NCBI RefSeq assembly: GCF_014897585.1
Contig: NZ_JABUXW010000033.1
Coordinates: forward strand, 1-38,227
Direction: 5' to 3'
Source: Brachybacterium tyrofermentans
GTDB lineage: Bacteria > Actinomycetota > Actinomycetes > Actinomycetales > Dermabacteraceae
DNA: 38,227 nt
The position numbers and the translations under genes are program-made. Every line of letters starts with the position of its first letter. Positions within the stretch are counted from its first letter, which is position 1. The notes under the pieces are model-generated. The model was given only the letters and a program-made list of their open reading frames with translations, did not search any database and was not told where the DNA came from. Below are positions 16,185 through 25,066 of the stretch, in pieces.

Positions 16185-17519
16185 TCACCGGGCGGCGGCG
16201 CCGACCTCCCGGTGCACCCCGGCCAGATCCAGCGCCAGCTCGCAGAACATGGAGTTCGACCAGGAGAACCACTCCCGCGTGAAGGTGGACGGATCGTCGA
16301 CGTGCACGCCCTCGTGCATCATCCCCGTACCGCCGTCGGTGCGGATGAGCTGCTCGAGGATCCGCAGCCGCTCGGCATCATCGGCCGAGGTGAGTCCCTC
16401 GATGTTCTTCCCGATCGGCCACACATGGTCCGTGGGGGTGTGCGGCGAGCCCACGCCCTCGAGGTACGGGCCCGCGTAGTAGTACGGGTTCTGCCGCGAG
16501 AGCACCGCGGCGCGGGTGGCGAGGTAGGTCGGGTCGTCGGCCGCGACGCAGTCCAGGTAGGGCAGGCCCAGCAGGCTGGGCACATTCGCGTCATCGAGGA
16601 ACACGTGATGGCCCAGGCCGTCGACCTCGTACGCCCAGATCTGCGTCCCGTCGGCCCCCTCGATCAGACCGTGCTGCTGGAGCGCCTCGCGGATCTCGGA
16701 GGAGAGCCGGCGCGCCTCCGCGGCGTCCTCCGCCTCGCCGGCGACCTCCTCGAGCAGATCCCCCAGCCGCTCCAGGGAGAGCGCCAGGAAGTGGTTGCCA
16801 GGGATGTTGTAGCCCAGCTCGCAGGCGTCGTCGCTGGGTCGGAACCCGGCCCAGACCAGGCCGTTCGGCGCGGTGAGCGAGCCGCGGCCCTCGCGCGCCA
16901 GGGTGTCCTGGGGTGTGCAGTTCGCGCGGCGGAAGAAGTACTCGGAGCGCTCCTCGTGGTGCTGCTCGGTGCGCACGGTGGCGAGGATCGTGCGGGCGGC
17001 GTCGACGAACTCCGCGGTCGCCCAGGTGGTGTCCCCGGTGGCCTTCCAGACCCGCCAGGCGAGATCCGGGCCGTAGGAGAGGGAGTCCAGCTCGAACTTC
17101 CGCTCCCATGCCCAGGGGCTGTCGAACTCCGTGTCGTCGCTGTCCCACTGGGAGGCATCCGCGGTGCGGTTGAAGGCGTTGGCGTACGGATCGATGACGA
17201 TGTACTGCCAGTGGCGGCGCAGCAGGCCGGTCAGCAGGGCGACCAGCTGGGTGCGGTCCTCCCCGGTGCCGACCCCGGCGATGACCAGGCGCAGCAGCGG
17301 GGTGAGCTGGGCGGCGGAGTCCCGCAGCCACATCGCCGGGATGTCGCCGGTGATCACGAAGGTGGTGCCGTCCTCCTCGACATTCACCGTGGTCTCGGCG
17401 GTGTTGCGCAGGTAGGTCACCACCCGATGGGCGATCTCCGCGCGCTGGGCGGATTCGCCCAGGCCGCTGAGGATCCGCTCGTGCACGGCGTCGAGCAGGG
17501 AGGGGGGCAGCTGGACCAT
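16185..17519 (-). CDS. Glycoside hydrolase family 125 (exo-alpha-1,6-mannosidase type)
   Basis: 444 residues (448 if the upstream ATG at 17531 is used). GH125 enzymes remove non-reducing alpha-1,6-linked mannose with inversion; the fold is an (alpha/alpha)6 barrel. Family segments are clear: [18 protein letters not shown] near the N-terminus, [19 protein letters not shown], the [18 protein letters not shown] block that carries the catalytic aspartate region, [14 protein letters not shown], and the C-terminal [20 protein letters not shown] followed by WFSWSNSMF, which holds the proposed base glutamate. There is no signal peptide, so the enzyme is cytosolic and would act on imported manno-oligosaccharides. 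I prefer the ATG at 17519 because AGGAG lies four nt upstream, while the ATG at 17531 has none. An AATATGTC/GACATATT palindrome lies just upstream. It diverges from recR. Confidence 0.93.
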   Translation of the reverse strand: MVQLPPSLLDAVHERILSGLGESAQRAEIAHRVVTYLRNTAETTVNVEEDGTTFVITGDIPAMWLRDSAAQLTPLLRLVIAGVGTGEDRTQLVALLTGLLRRHWQYIVIDPYANAFNRTADASQWDSDDTEFDSPWAWERKFELDSLSYGPDLAWRVWKATGDTTWATAEFVDAARTILATVRTEQHHEERSEYFFRRANCTPQDTLAREGRGSLTAPNGLVWAGFRPSDDACELGYNIPGNHFLALSLERLGDLLEEVAGEAEDAAEARRLSSEIREALQQHGLIEGADGTQIWAYEVDGLGHHVFLDDANVPSLLGLPYLDCVAADDPTYLATRAAVLSRQNPYYYAGPYLEGVGSPHTPTDHVWPIGKNIEGLTSADDAERLRILEQLIRTDGGTGMMHEGVHVDDPSTFTREWFSWSNSMFCELALDLAGVHREVGAAAR

Positions 17520-17561
17520 GGGGCTCCTCATCGCGATCGGCTGGTCGGCTCAGGGTAACCG

Positions 17562-17586
17562 AATATGTCATGGCGATGGACATATT
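17562..17586. promoter_or_regulatory. 25-bp operator-like inverted repeat upstream of GH125
   Basis: AATATGTC and GACATATT are perfect 8-bp arms around 9 nt. The sequence is AT-rich in very GC-rich surroundings. It covers the region just upstream of a possible -10 (TACCCT, minus strand 17557-17552) for the GH125 gene, as expected for a repressor site. It is also about 105-130 nt upstream of recR. Confidence 0.5.
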
Positions 17587-17676
17587 GTGCGCAGTTCGGA
17601 CGCCGACAGGCGCGAACCGCGACGCGACGTGCTCGGAGGCACGTCGGGGGAGGCGTCCTCGGTCGGGCGGGGCAAC

Positions 17677-17682
17677 TACAGT
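17677..17682 (+). promoter_or_regulatory. -10 box of a probable leaderless recR promoter
   Basis: TACAGT ends 7 nt before the GTG at 17690. GAGGG is present but sits too close to the GTG to act as a normal ribosome-binding site. Confidence 0.45.
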
Positions 17683-17689
17683 TGAGGGC

Positions 17690-18283
17690 GTGTACGAAGG
17701 CATCGTCCAGGACCTCATCGACGAGCTCGGCAAGCTGCCGGGCATCGGCCCCAAGTCGGCTCAGCGGATCGCATTCCATCTGCTGGACGCCGACGACGCC
17801 TCTGTGCGCCGGCTCGCCGAGGTGCTGGTGACCGTCAAGGACACCGTGCGCTTCTGCGAGATCTGCGGGAACGTCTCGGCCGACGAGACCTGCAGGATCT
17901 GCGCGGACCCCCGTCGCACCAGCGAGATCATCTGCGTGGTCGAGGAGTCCAAGGACATCGTCGCGATCGAGAAGATCCGCGAGTTCAAGGGCCGCTATCA
18001 CGTGCTCGGCGGGGCGATCGACCCGATCGGTGGCGTCGGCCCGAACGATCTGCGCATCACCCAGCTGATGAGCCGCCTGGGGTCGGGGGAGACCCAGGAG
18101 GTCATCCTCGCCCTGGACCCCAACATCGAGGGCGAGGCCACGGCCGCCTACCTCTCTCGGCTGCTCGGACCGCTCGAGCTCACCGTCAGCCGTCTCGCCT
18201 CCGGCCTGCCCGTCGGCGGCGACCTCGACTACGCCGACGAGATGACCCTCGGCCGGGCCTTCCTGGGCCGTCGCACCGTGTGA
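17690..18283 (+). CDS. recR: Recombination mediator protein RecR
   Basis: 197 residues, normal length. RecR works with RecO (and RecF) to load RecA on SSB-coated DNA in gap repair. Seen in order: helix-hairpin-helix [11 protein letters not shown] at 16-26, the zinc finger cysteines C56, C59, C68 and C71 (CEICGN ... CRIC), the Toprim domain beginning [16 protein letters not shown] at about 80, [18 protein letters not shown], and the C-terminal [21 protein letters not shown] at 17690 is chosen because [14 protein letters not shown] is the standard RecR N-terminus; the frame is open upstream without similarity. A leaderless -10 box precedes it. The next gene starts 19 nt after the stop, so the two are likely co-transcribed. 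Confidence 0.97.
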   Translation: MYEGIVQDLIDELGKLPGIGPKSAQRIAFHLLDADDASVRRLAEVLVTVKDTVRFCEICGNVSADETCRICADPRRTSEIICVVEESKDIVAIEKIREFKGRYHVLGGAIDPIGGVGPNDLRITQLMSRLGSGETQEVILALDPNIEGEATAAYLSRLLGPLELTVSRLASGLPVGGDLDYADEMTLGRAFLGRRTV

Positions 18284-18302
18284 GAGTCGAGCTGGAGCCC
18301 CG

Positions 18303-20036
18303 ATGACTTCCCCGTACTCGCAGGCCCTGCCGCCGCTGACCGACCTGCCGGCTCCCCGCGAGCTGCCCCGCGAGGCGACCCACCTGGTGCCCCCGGCAGA
18401 GATCATCGCCGACTCGAAGTCCGCGCTGCGTCGCCGCCTGCTGCGGATCTCCTGGGCCCCGGGACTGCTCCTCCTGGGCCTCTGGTACGTGCTGCTGGTC
18501 CTGTATGTCGTCGGCGCGTCGCCGACGTTCTGGTTCCTCACCCTCCTGGTCTCCCTCGGGGAGCCGGCGATGCTGCGGGCCACCACCGCCCAGCTCGGCT
18601 TGACCGGCGGTGGCCTCTGGGCGGCGTTCTTCCTGCTCCCGCTGTTCGCCACCGTGGTGAGCCTGGCCGTCACCGCACTGGCGCCGAGCGCGATCGCGGG
18701 CATGGATCCCCGGCGTCACCTCAGCGAACGCGGATTTCAAGCAGACGTCGCCACGCGGATCACCGCCTTCCTCCTGGGCCCGAGCGTCCTCGCCGTGGCG
18801 GCGCTGCCGCTCAGCGTCGCCGTCGGGCTCCCGCAGCCCTGGAGCGGACTGGGCGCGGGTCAGCTGATGGCCTGGACCCTGGCCGTCGGCGCACTCCTGC
18901 TGGCCTGGATCCTGGTGCGCCGCACGGTGAGCGCCCCGACGGTGCTGGGCATCGAACCGGCCGCAGCCCTGGAGACCACCGGGCGCCTGGACCGTGACCC
19001 CGTGACCCGGCGAGCCGCCGCCGCGCAGGTGCTCGGACAGGACCGTCGGCACCTGCCCCCGAACCCCGGCACCGCCGCCGCCCGGCGCGCCCTGACCCCG
19101 CGCGGCGCCCTGACCTCGCTGGCCCTCATCACCCGCGCCTCCCTGACCTGGGTGGCCCCTGCCGCCGCGGGCCTCGGCGTGATCATCTTCGGGATCGCCG
19201 ACGTGGTCATCACCTTCAACGGTCTCCTGCAGAGCGATCTGGTCCAGGTGCGCTCCGCGCTGCGCTGGCAGATGGTCGCCGTGGGCGTTCCGGTGCTCGC
19301 CCTCGTGGCCCTCGCAGTGGCGTTCGCGCCCGGTCTCGCCGTGCTCGCCGCCGCGGGGCAACGGAGCGCCGTGATCGATCAGCGCACCTATCCGTCGTGG
19401 GAGCACCGAAAGCGGGTGAATCCCTGGGAGGCGCTGGTGGTGGCGCTGACCGGCTGGTTCAGCGCCGCGCTGACGCTGCTGGGACTGGTCCTGTTCGCCG
19501 TGGTGCTCGCACTGCTCGGGGCCGCCACCGCGCTGGCCTGGGTGTGGATCGTGGTGGGCGGCCTGACGCTGATCCCGCTGCTGGGCGCCGGGGCGTCGGC
19601 CGCGATGCGCCGGGGCCTGCGCGATGTGCTCTACGGACCGGCCGGGGACTACATGCGTCGCGAGACCCCGCACTCGCTGGTCGCCCCCGACATCGGTACC
19701 CGTGCCCAGCGGGCCGAGGACCCGGCGGTGCGGGCCGAGCAGCGCCGTCGCCTGCAGGCGCAGGGCGGCGACCACGCCCTGGCGATCTTCGACCTCGACG
19801 CCTCCGGGGAGCGGCTCTGGGTCGACGACAGCGCCCCGGGGGCGAAGGACACCGCCGTGCGGCAGGCGGACCTCGCCGCCGGGACCCTGCCGGACTTCGG
19901 CGGCGAGGGCTCGCCGTTCACCCGCGGGGACGGATCCGGTGACGGGCAGCACGGGGCCGACGGACGGCACGGGGCCGACGGGCAGGGCGGTCGCCATGGG
20001 ATCCCGGATTCGATGACCGGCCTGCGCGAGCGCTGA
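18303..20036 (+). CDS. Multi-pass membrane protein of unknown function
   Basis: 577 residues; I do not recognise the family. The first 45 residues are cytosolic and Pro-rich. Around ten hydrophobic segments follow between about 50 and 440 (for example LLLLGLWYVLLVLYVVG near 58 and AAGLGVIIFGIADVVITF near 285), separated by a polar loop at about 215-270 rich in Arg and Ala. The last 130 residues are soluble, with basic then acidic stretches and a terminal HGADG repeat (18-bp DNA repeat near 19937-19985). TGGAG lies six nt before the ATG. It lies 19 nt after recR and is convergent with the ABC-2 permease gene. The pattern resembles actinobacterial uncharacterised integral membrane proteins rather than a known transporter. 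Confidence 0.8.
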   Translation: MTSPYSQALPPLTDLPAPRELPREATHLVPPAEIIADSKSALRRRLLRISWAPGLLLLGLWYVLLVLYVVGASPTFWFLTLLVSLGEPAMLRATTAQLGLTGGGLWAAFFLLPLFATVVSLAVTALAPSAIAGMDPRRHLSERGFQADVATRITAFLLGPSVLAVAALPLSVAVGLPQPWSGLGAGQLMAWTLAVGALLLAWILVRRTVSAPTVLGIEPAAALETTGRLDRDPVTRRAAAAQVLGQDRRHLPPNPGTAAARRALTPRGALTSLALITRASLTWVAPAAAGLGVIIFGIADVVITFNGLLQSDLVQVRSALRWQMVAVGVPVLALVALAVAFAPGLAVLAAAGQRSAVIDQRTYPSWEHRKRVNPWEALVVALTGWFSAALTLLGLVLFAVVLALLGAATALAWVWIVVGGLTLIPLLGAGASAAMRRGLRDVLYGPAGDYMRRETPHSLVAPDIGTRAQRAEDPAVRAEQRRRLQAQGGDHALAIFDLDASGERLWVDDSAPGAKDTAVRQADLAAGTLPDFGGEGSPFTRGDGSGDGQHGADGRHGADGQGGRHGIPDSMTGLRER

Positions 20037-20061
20037 GCCCGTCGCCCGTCGTCCCCGCAGA

Positions 20062-21150
20062 TCAGGCGATCCGCGTCCCGGCGCCCAGGCGCTTGATCGG
20101 CACCGCCAGGCGCAGCACCGACACCGCCAGGGAGATGAGCGCGACGATTCCCCAGGCCGCCATGCCCATCGGCCACATCGGGATGCTCGTCGGCGTCCCG
20201 AGGTCCTCCGGATAGTTCTCGTCCTCCGGATCGCAGTTGTTGTAGTCCGACGGGTGCGGAGGGCTCGAGACCTCCCGCATGCCGAACTTGATGATGGTCA
20301 GCGCGTCCGGCGTGCGGCCGTCGTCGAACTGGTCCCAGTCCTGGTCCACGTCGATCGTGGGCGCCGTCTCGGCCAGCATGATCAGCGGGTTGGGCCACAT
20401 CACGGGCTGGGCGAGGTCCATCCGCCACACGGACCGGGTCCTGGTCTCGGCGACGCAGATCCCGGTGTCGGTCGAGGTCTCGTAGTCGAACTCGGTGTGG
20501 TAGGTCGTGACCTCGCGCTCGGTGGTGAGGAACGTGGCGGAGATGCCCCACAGGATCGGACCCACGATGGTCACGCCGAACACCAGCACGTAGGCGAGCA
20601 CCACCGAGCCGAGCTGGCGCTGGGTGATCGCGGACAGGCCCAGGCCGAGCGCGGTCACACAGAACGTCAGGAAGCAGATCATCACCACGACCCGCAGCAG
20701 GTAGAGCACGCTGACGTGCCCGAGCAGGGCGAGAGGCAGAGCCGACGGCATCGCCAGGACCATGAAGGCCAGTCCGGTGAGGATCCCCGCCAGCAGCTTG
20801 CCCAGCACGATCTCGATCGGGCTGAGCAGGCTCGCCTGCAAGGTGGCGAGGGTGCCGGCGGTGCGGTCCCCGTTGATCGAGCCAGCGGACAACGCCGGCG
20901 TGACCAGCAGCATCGCGATCAGCACGAGGACCATCTGCAGGCTGAACATCACCCGCGCGACCGGTGCGACCGTGACCCATTGGGAGGTGTACAGGGCCGG
21001 GGCCAGGGCGAGCAGGCCCAGCCCCAGCAGCACCACGGTCCACACGCCGAGCGCGACGTACCAGCGCACGGAACGGATCCGCTGCCGCAGCTCGAGGGCG
21101 GTGACCAGCCACAGTCCGCGCGGCCGGAGGGAGAAGGTCCCGTTCCTCAT
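20062..21150 (-). CDS. ABC-2 type transporter permease
   Basis: 362-residue membrane subunit of an ABC exporter. About six membrane helices: the first at about residues 31-52 (YVALGVWTVVLLGLGLLALA), then pairs to about residue 205, and one near the C-terminus (WGIVALISLAVSVLRLAV). The ABC-2 core is recognisable from INGDRTAGTLATLQASLLSP, the coupling region for the ATPase. A large extracellular loop of about 120 residues lies before the last helix; it is acidic and has two cysteines (DTGICVAE and YNNCDPED) that could form a disulfide. The ATG overlaps the stop of the upstream ATPase gene by one base (TGATG), so translation is coupled. The cargo is unknown; lipids, peptides or antibiotics are usual for the family. 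Confidence 0.9.
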   Translation of the reverse strand: MRNGTFSLRPRGLWLVTALELRQRIRSVRWYVALGVWTVVLLGLGLLALAPALYTSQWVTVAPVARVMFSLQMVLVLIAMLLVTPALSAGSINGDRTAGTLATLQASLLSPIEIVLGKLLAGILTGLAFMVLAMPSALPLALLGHVSVLYLLRVVVMICFLTFCVTALGLGLSAITQRQLGSVVLAYVLVFGVTIVGPILWGISATFLTTEREVTTYHTEFDYETSTDTGICVAETRTRSVWRMDLAQPVMWPNPLIMLAETAPTIDVDQDWDQFDDGRTPDALTIIKFGMREVSSPPHPSDYNNCDPEDENYPEDLGTPTSIPMWPMGMAAWGIVALISLAVSVLRLAVPIKRLGAGTRIA

Positions 21151-22280
21151 CAGAGCGCTCCTTCACGGTTCGCGGCGTCGGTCGCCAGGTAGGCCGCCTC
21201 GAGGCGGCCGGTGGCCGGGCCGAAGGAGACCACGGCGGCGCCCTTCGCGGTGAGGTCGGCCAGGAGCCGGGCGGCGGTGGCCTCATCGGGCAGATCGACC
21301 ACCGTCTCGGCGTGGCCGCTGGTGGTGTGCGCGGGATCCACGACCCCGTGGTGATGCACCCTGAGCTCACCCAGGGCCCGCGACAGGGAGCTCGCATCGA
21401 GCGACTCGACCCGCCAGGGCCTGGGCCTCGCGGCGAGGTCGCGCACGCTGCTGGAGTCGACGACATGACCGCCGTCGAGGAAGACGACGTGATCAGCCAT
21501 CTCCTCGAGCTCGGTGAGGATGTGGCTGGAGACGAGCACGGTGGAGCCGTTCTCGGCGACCTCCCGCACCACCTTCAGCAGTCGCCGGCGGGAGGCCGGG
21601 TCGAGGCCGGAAGCCGGTTCGTCGAGGATCAGGATCTGCGGACCGTGCACGAGGGCCCGGGCGAGGCCCAGGCGCTGCTTCTGGCCGCGGGAGAGCACAT
21701 GGGCAGGCTGCTGGGCCAGCGGAACCAGGTCCATGAGCTGCAGCAGCTCCTGCACCCGGGTGCGCACCTGGGCGGTGGGCAGGAAGTACGCCCGTCCCAT
21801 CACCTCGAGCACCTCGGCCACGCGCAGCGAGTCCCAGGCTCCGAACTGATCGGGCATCCAGCCCACCATCGCGCGCACCGCCGGCGAGTCCTGGGACGGA
21901 TCGATGCCGTGCAGCAGCACGCGTCCCTGGTCCGGGGCGAGCAGCGAGGCGAGCATCAGCATCAGGGTGGACTTGCCCGAGCCGTTGGGGCCCACGAGCG
22001 CAGTCACCTTGCCGCGGGGCGCCACGAAGGACAGGTCCCGTACGGCGTGCACCGATCCGAAGGAGCGGCTGACGTGCTCGCAGACGATGCCGGCGCCCTG
22101 CTGAGAGGGGTGGACCAGGCCGCCCGGGTGGCTCTGGCCGCCTGGCTGGTGCTGGGCGCCCGGGTGGTGCTGGGCGCCCGGACCCGGGGCCGTGACGGCA
22201 CTGTCGGGACCCGGCCTGCTGTTCGGCTCCCCCGAGCCGGACGGCGACGGCTGCGTCGAGTCGTAGTCGTATCTGTCCAT
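21150..22280 (-). CDS. ABC transporter ATP-binding protein
   Basis: 376-residue ATPase that pairs with the downstream ABC-2 permease. Walker A GPNGSGKST at 97-105, signature LSRGQKQRLGLARAL at about 186-200, Walker B ILILDEPASGLD at about 208-219, and the H-loop LVSSHILTE follow normal spacing. Residues 1-63 precede the domain and are unusual: Pro/Gly/Ser-rich with a His/Gln repeat (GAQHHPGAQHQPGGQSHPGG) encoded by an imperfect 18-bp DNA repeat near 22125-22180. After the ATPase core, about 95 residues form the regulatory C-terminal domain common in ABC-2 exporters. A good Shine-Dalgarno, GGGGGAA, lies 7 nt before the ATG. Confidence 0.93.
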   Translation of the reverse strand: MDRYDYDSTQPSPSGSGEPNSRPGPDSAVTAPGPGAQHHPGAQHQPGGQSHPGGLVHPSQQGAGIVCEHVSRSFGSVHAVRDLSFVAPRGKVTALVGPNGSGKSTLMLMLASLLAPDQGRVLLHGIDPSQDSPAVRAMVGWMPDQFGAWDSLRVAEVLEVMGRAYFLPTAQVRTRVQELLQLMDLVPLAQQPAHVLSRGQKQRLGLARALVHGPQILILDEPASGLDPASRRRLLKVVREVAENGSTVLVSSHILTELEEMADHVVFLDGGHVVDSSSVRDLAARPRPWRVESLDASSLSRALGELRVHHHGVVDPAHTTSGHAETVVDLPDEATAARLLADLTAKGAAVVSFGPATGRLEAAYLATDAANREGAL

Positions 22281-22513
22281 CTGCGCTTCCCCCTATGGAA
22301 CCCGGCGGTTCCCCCGGCCGGGGACGCATTCTGCGTCATGACCACAGCGTGCCACGGGGTGACCTGCACGGAGAACGTTTCAAGGGGCACGTTCCGGACA
22401 CGAATCGTGGGGACATCGTGAAGGGGGCGGTGACGAGGCGTCGGCCCGAGCGACCAGCCGCCGGGCGGAGCAACCGAGCGCCGGGCAGCGCGCCCCGGCA
22501 CCCGGCAGAGCAA

Positions 22514-22551
22514 CGGGGTGGGGCCCACCGCTGCCGGCGAGCCCCACCCCG
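22514..22551 (-). terminator. Terminator of the first sugar ABC operon
   Basis: Perfect 11-bp stem CGGGGTGGGGC / GCCCCACCCCG with a 16-nt loop, 25 nt after the stop of the binding-protein gene. No U-tract. The rest of the gap (22281-22513) holds the exporter's ribosome-binding site and short GAGCRACC-type repeats but no gene. Confidence 0.65.
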
Positions 22552-22575
22552 AGGCGTGGTGTCAGTTGGGACTGC

Positions 22576-23925
22576 TCACTCGGACATCGCCTTGTTGCCC
22601 TCGTCCTGCGCCTGCGGGATGCCCTCCTCGGCGGTGAGGCGGCCGATGAAGACCTCCTGGAAGATCGGGATCGCGGCGGTGAGCCCGGCGTTGGCGCGGG
22701 CACCGATGTCCGCCTCCGCGGCATTCTTCGCCGCGTCGACGAACACGCTGACGTCGATGCCCTTCTCCTCCCAGAAGGAGAGGAAGGCATCCTGCGCGTC
22801 GACGTGCGCGGGGAAGGAGACGCCCTTCTCGGCCAGCGGCAGCTGACCGTCGAGGCTGCCCAGCCAGGTCAGCAGGGCGGTGATGCCCTCCTGCTGCTCG
22901 TCGTCGGCCTTCGCGTTGCCCACGGCGACCACGCCGTGCACGAGCGACTTCGCGCCCTCGGGACCGGCGACCGGGGCCGCGAGCGCCCACTCGAAGGAGT
23001 CGGCCACGCCCTCGGCGATCGCCGAGAGGTTGTACGGACCGGACTGGAACAGGCCGAGCTTGCCCTGGATGAACAGGTCCTTCGTGAAGGCGCCGTTCTC
23101 GTTGGTGTCCGCCGCGCTCGGGGCGATCTCCGCGACGTTGACCAGGTCGGCCATGTACTGGAACGCCTCGATGCCCTCGGGGGAGGCGAAGGTGTACGTG
23201 TTCTCGTCCTGCCACTGCGCGCCGTTGGAGGCCAGCATCGGGCCGATGATCGCCTGCCGGTCGGCCTGCGAGTTGAAGCCGAACTGCTCGCGGGCGTCGG
23301 CGTCGAAGCCGTCCTCGCCGGGGTGCTTGCCGGCCTTGTCGAGCGTGAGAGCCTTCCCGGCGTCGCGCAGCTCGTCCGTCTCGGCGGTCGGGTCGAAAGC
23401 CAGGGCCGACGGGTCCACGCCGGCCTCCTCGACCAGAGCCTTGTTGTAGAACACGGCGATGGAGTCCCAGATCTGCGGCACGCCCCAGAGGCCGCCGTCG
23501 CGCGTGTACAGGTCCACGACGCTCTTCTCCCACTGGGCGGCGCCGTCGGGCACGACCTCGTTGATGTCCAGGAGGTCCTCGGAGTCCTTGTACAGGACGT
23601 AGTTCGCGGAGTTCATCCAGTACACGTCGGCCGCATCGCCGCTGGCCACGTCCAGCGGCAGACGGGTCCAGTAGTCGGCCCAGGGCACGAGGTCGATCGT
23701 CACGTTCCAGCCGCTGTCCGCGGTGAAGGCCTTGAACGACTCCTCGTACGCGGGCACGGCGTTCTCGTCCCAGAGGCGGAAGGTCAGAGAGCCCTTGCCG
23801 CCCCCGCCGTCCGAGCCCCCGGAACCCCCGTCGCCCCCGCCATCGCTCGAGGGGGAGCAGGCGGCCGCGGTGCCGAGCAGGCCCGCGGCGGCGAAGGAGG
23901 AGAGCAGGGTGCGACGCTTCAACAT
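22576..23925 (-). CDS. ABC transporter sugar-binding lipoprotein
   Basis: 449-residue extracytoplasmic solute-binding protein of family 1 (maltose/oligosaccharide type). The signal peptide has a KRRTLLSS start (compatible with Tat or Sec) and lipobox TAAAC with Cys23, so it is lipid-anchored. A Gly/Ser/Asp linker follows (25-45), then the binding-protein body with SLTFRLWDENAVPAY, SGDAADVYWMNSANYVLY, and the late WEEKGIDVSVFVDAAK helix region. GGAAGGAC lies six nt before the ATG at 23925; the frame runs further upstream without similarity. It is the last gene of a permease-permease-lipoprotein operon, after a 216-bp gap with two GACATACGGC direct repeats. The sugar is unknown; GH125 lies 5 kb away and manno-oligosaccharides are one possibility. 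Confidence 0.92.
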   Translation of the reverse strand: MLKRRTLLSSFAAAGLLGTAAACSPSSDGGGDGGSGGSDGGGGKGSLTFRLWDENAVPAYEESFKAFTADSGWNVTIDLVPWADYWTRLPLDVASGDAADVYWMNSANYVLYKDSEDLLDINEVVPDGAAQWEKSVVDLYTRDGGLWGVPQIWDSIAVFYNKALVEEAGVDPSALAFDPTAETDELRDAGKALTLDKAGKHPGEDGFDADAREQFGFNSQADRQAIIGPMLASNGAQWQDENTYTFASPEGIEAFQYMADLVNVAEIAPSAADTNENGAFTKDLFIQGKLGLFQSGPYNLSAIAEGVADSFEWALAAPVAGPEGAKSLVHGVVAVGNAKADDEQQEGITALLTWLGSLDGQLPLAEKGVSFPAHVDAQDAFLSFWEEKGIDVSVFVDAAKNAAEADIGARANAGLTAAIPIFQEVFIGRLTAEEGIPQAQDEGNKAMSE

Positions 23926-24141
23926 GGGGTGTCCTTCCGAAGGCCGCAGACGCGGCGCAGGTGATGGCTCCATTGTGCCGCTCCCGTGCGGGGCCCGGCC
24001 TCGAAGTCGTCGAATCGAGACGCGGCGCGACATACGGCGTGACATACGGCCGGGTGAGGCCGGAGCGCGGTCGGGGTGCGGCCGGAGCCAGGCCGAGGTG
24101 CAGCCGGGGCAGGCTGACTTCCGCTGAGGGGCGACGGCTGG

Positions 24142-25053
24142 TCAGCGCATCGTCGTGTCGCCCACGGAGCTGGTGATCTGCTTCTGGAACACGATCATTA
24201 GCAGCACCAGCGGCAGCATCGCGAGCGTCGTGCCGGCCATCACCAGGGTCCAGTTGTTGTTGTACTGCGACTGCAGCGCGGAGGTCGCCACCGTGATCAC
24301 GCGCCATTCGGGACCGGACGTGATCACCATCGGCCACATGAAGTTGTTCCAGTGCGTGACCACCGTGATCAGCACGAGGGTCACGATGATGGGCCGGTTC
24401 AGCGGCACCACCAGGTGCCACAGCAGGCGCAGTGTGCCCGCGCCGTCGATCCGCATCGCGTCCATCAGCTCGCTGGGCACGCCGCGGAAGTTCTCCCGCA
24501 GAAGGAAGATCGCGTAGGGCGAGCCGAGCACGAACGGCAGGATCAGCGCCCAGAAGGTGTTGCGCAGGCCCATCTCGCTCATCATCAGGTACAGCGGCAC
24601 CACCACGACCACCTGCGGCACCATCAGCGTCGCGACGTACACCCAGAACAGCAGGTCACGGCCCGGGAAGCGGAGCTGGGCGAAGGCATAGGCGGCCAGC
24701 ACGGAGAACACCATCTGCCCCACCAGGATCACGGCGACCATCTGCACGGTCACCGCCACCGGGGTCACGAAGCCGTCCGCCCCTTCGGACGGAGCGAAGA
24801 GAGCCATGAAGTTCTCCAGCACCGGCGGCGCGGGGATCGTCAGCGGGCCCTCCTGCGCGAACTGCCGGCTCGAGGTGAACGCCGTCATCACGGAGAACAG
24901 GAACGGGCCGAGCGTGAGCACGGCGGCCACGGCGAGCACCACGTAGGTGCCGGCGTAGCCCGCGAGCGTGCGCGCCTGCATCGAGCCGGTGCTGCGGGGC
25001 CGACGGGAGCGGGCGGGGGTGGCGGATTCGGTGGGGGTGTTGGGGGTGGTCAT
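24142..25053 (-). CDS. Carbohydrate ABC transporter permease (MalG-like)
   Basis: 303 residues, six membrane helices after a 25-residue polar, Pro/Arg-rich start. The EAA loop that docks on the ATPase is ELMDAMRIDGAGTLRLLWHL at about 197-216, with the conserved Gly. The end QKQITSSVGDTTMR fits the MalG subfamily (QKQxxxGxxxGxxK-like). The ATG at 25053 lies 13 nt after the stop of the MalF-like gene, with GAGGAGGAC immediately upstream. It would form the heterodimeric channel with that gene product. No ATPase gene is in the operon; such systems usually share one MsmX-type ATPase encoded elsewhere. Confidence 0.93.
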   Translation of the reverse strand: MTTPNTPTESATPARSRRPRSTGSMQARTLAGYAGTYVVLAVAAVLTLGPFLFSVMTAFTSSRQFAQEGPLTIPAPPVLENFMALFAPSEGADGFVTPVAVTVQMVAVILVGQMVFSVLAAYAFAQLRFPGRDLLFWVYVATLMVPQVVVVVPLYLMMSEMGLRNTFWALILPFVLGSPYAIFLLRENFRGVPSELMDAMRIDGAGTLRLLWHLVVPLNRPIIVTLVLITVVTHWNNFMWPMVITSGPEWRVITVATSALQSQYNNNWTLVMAGTTLAMLPLVLLMIVFQKQITSSVGDTTMR

Positions 25054-25066
25054 CGCTGTCCTCCTC

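Noticed and set aside
22140..22180. The 18-bp GC-rich repeat as an intergenic element
   Set aside because: It is inside the ATPase coding sequence and explains the His/Gln repeat in its N-terminal tail.
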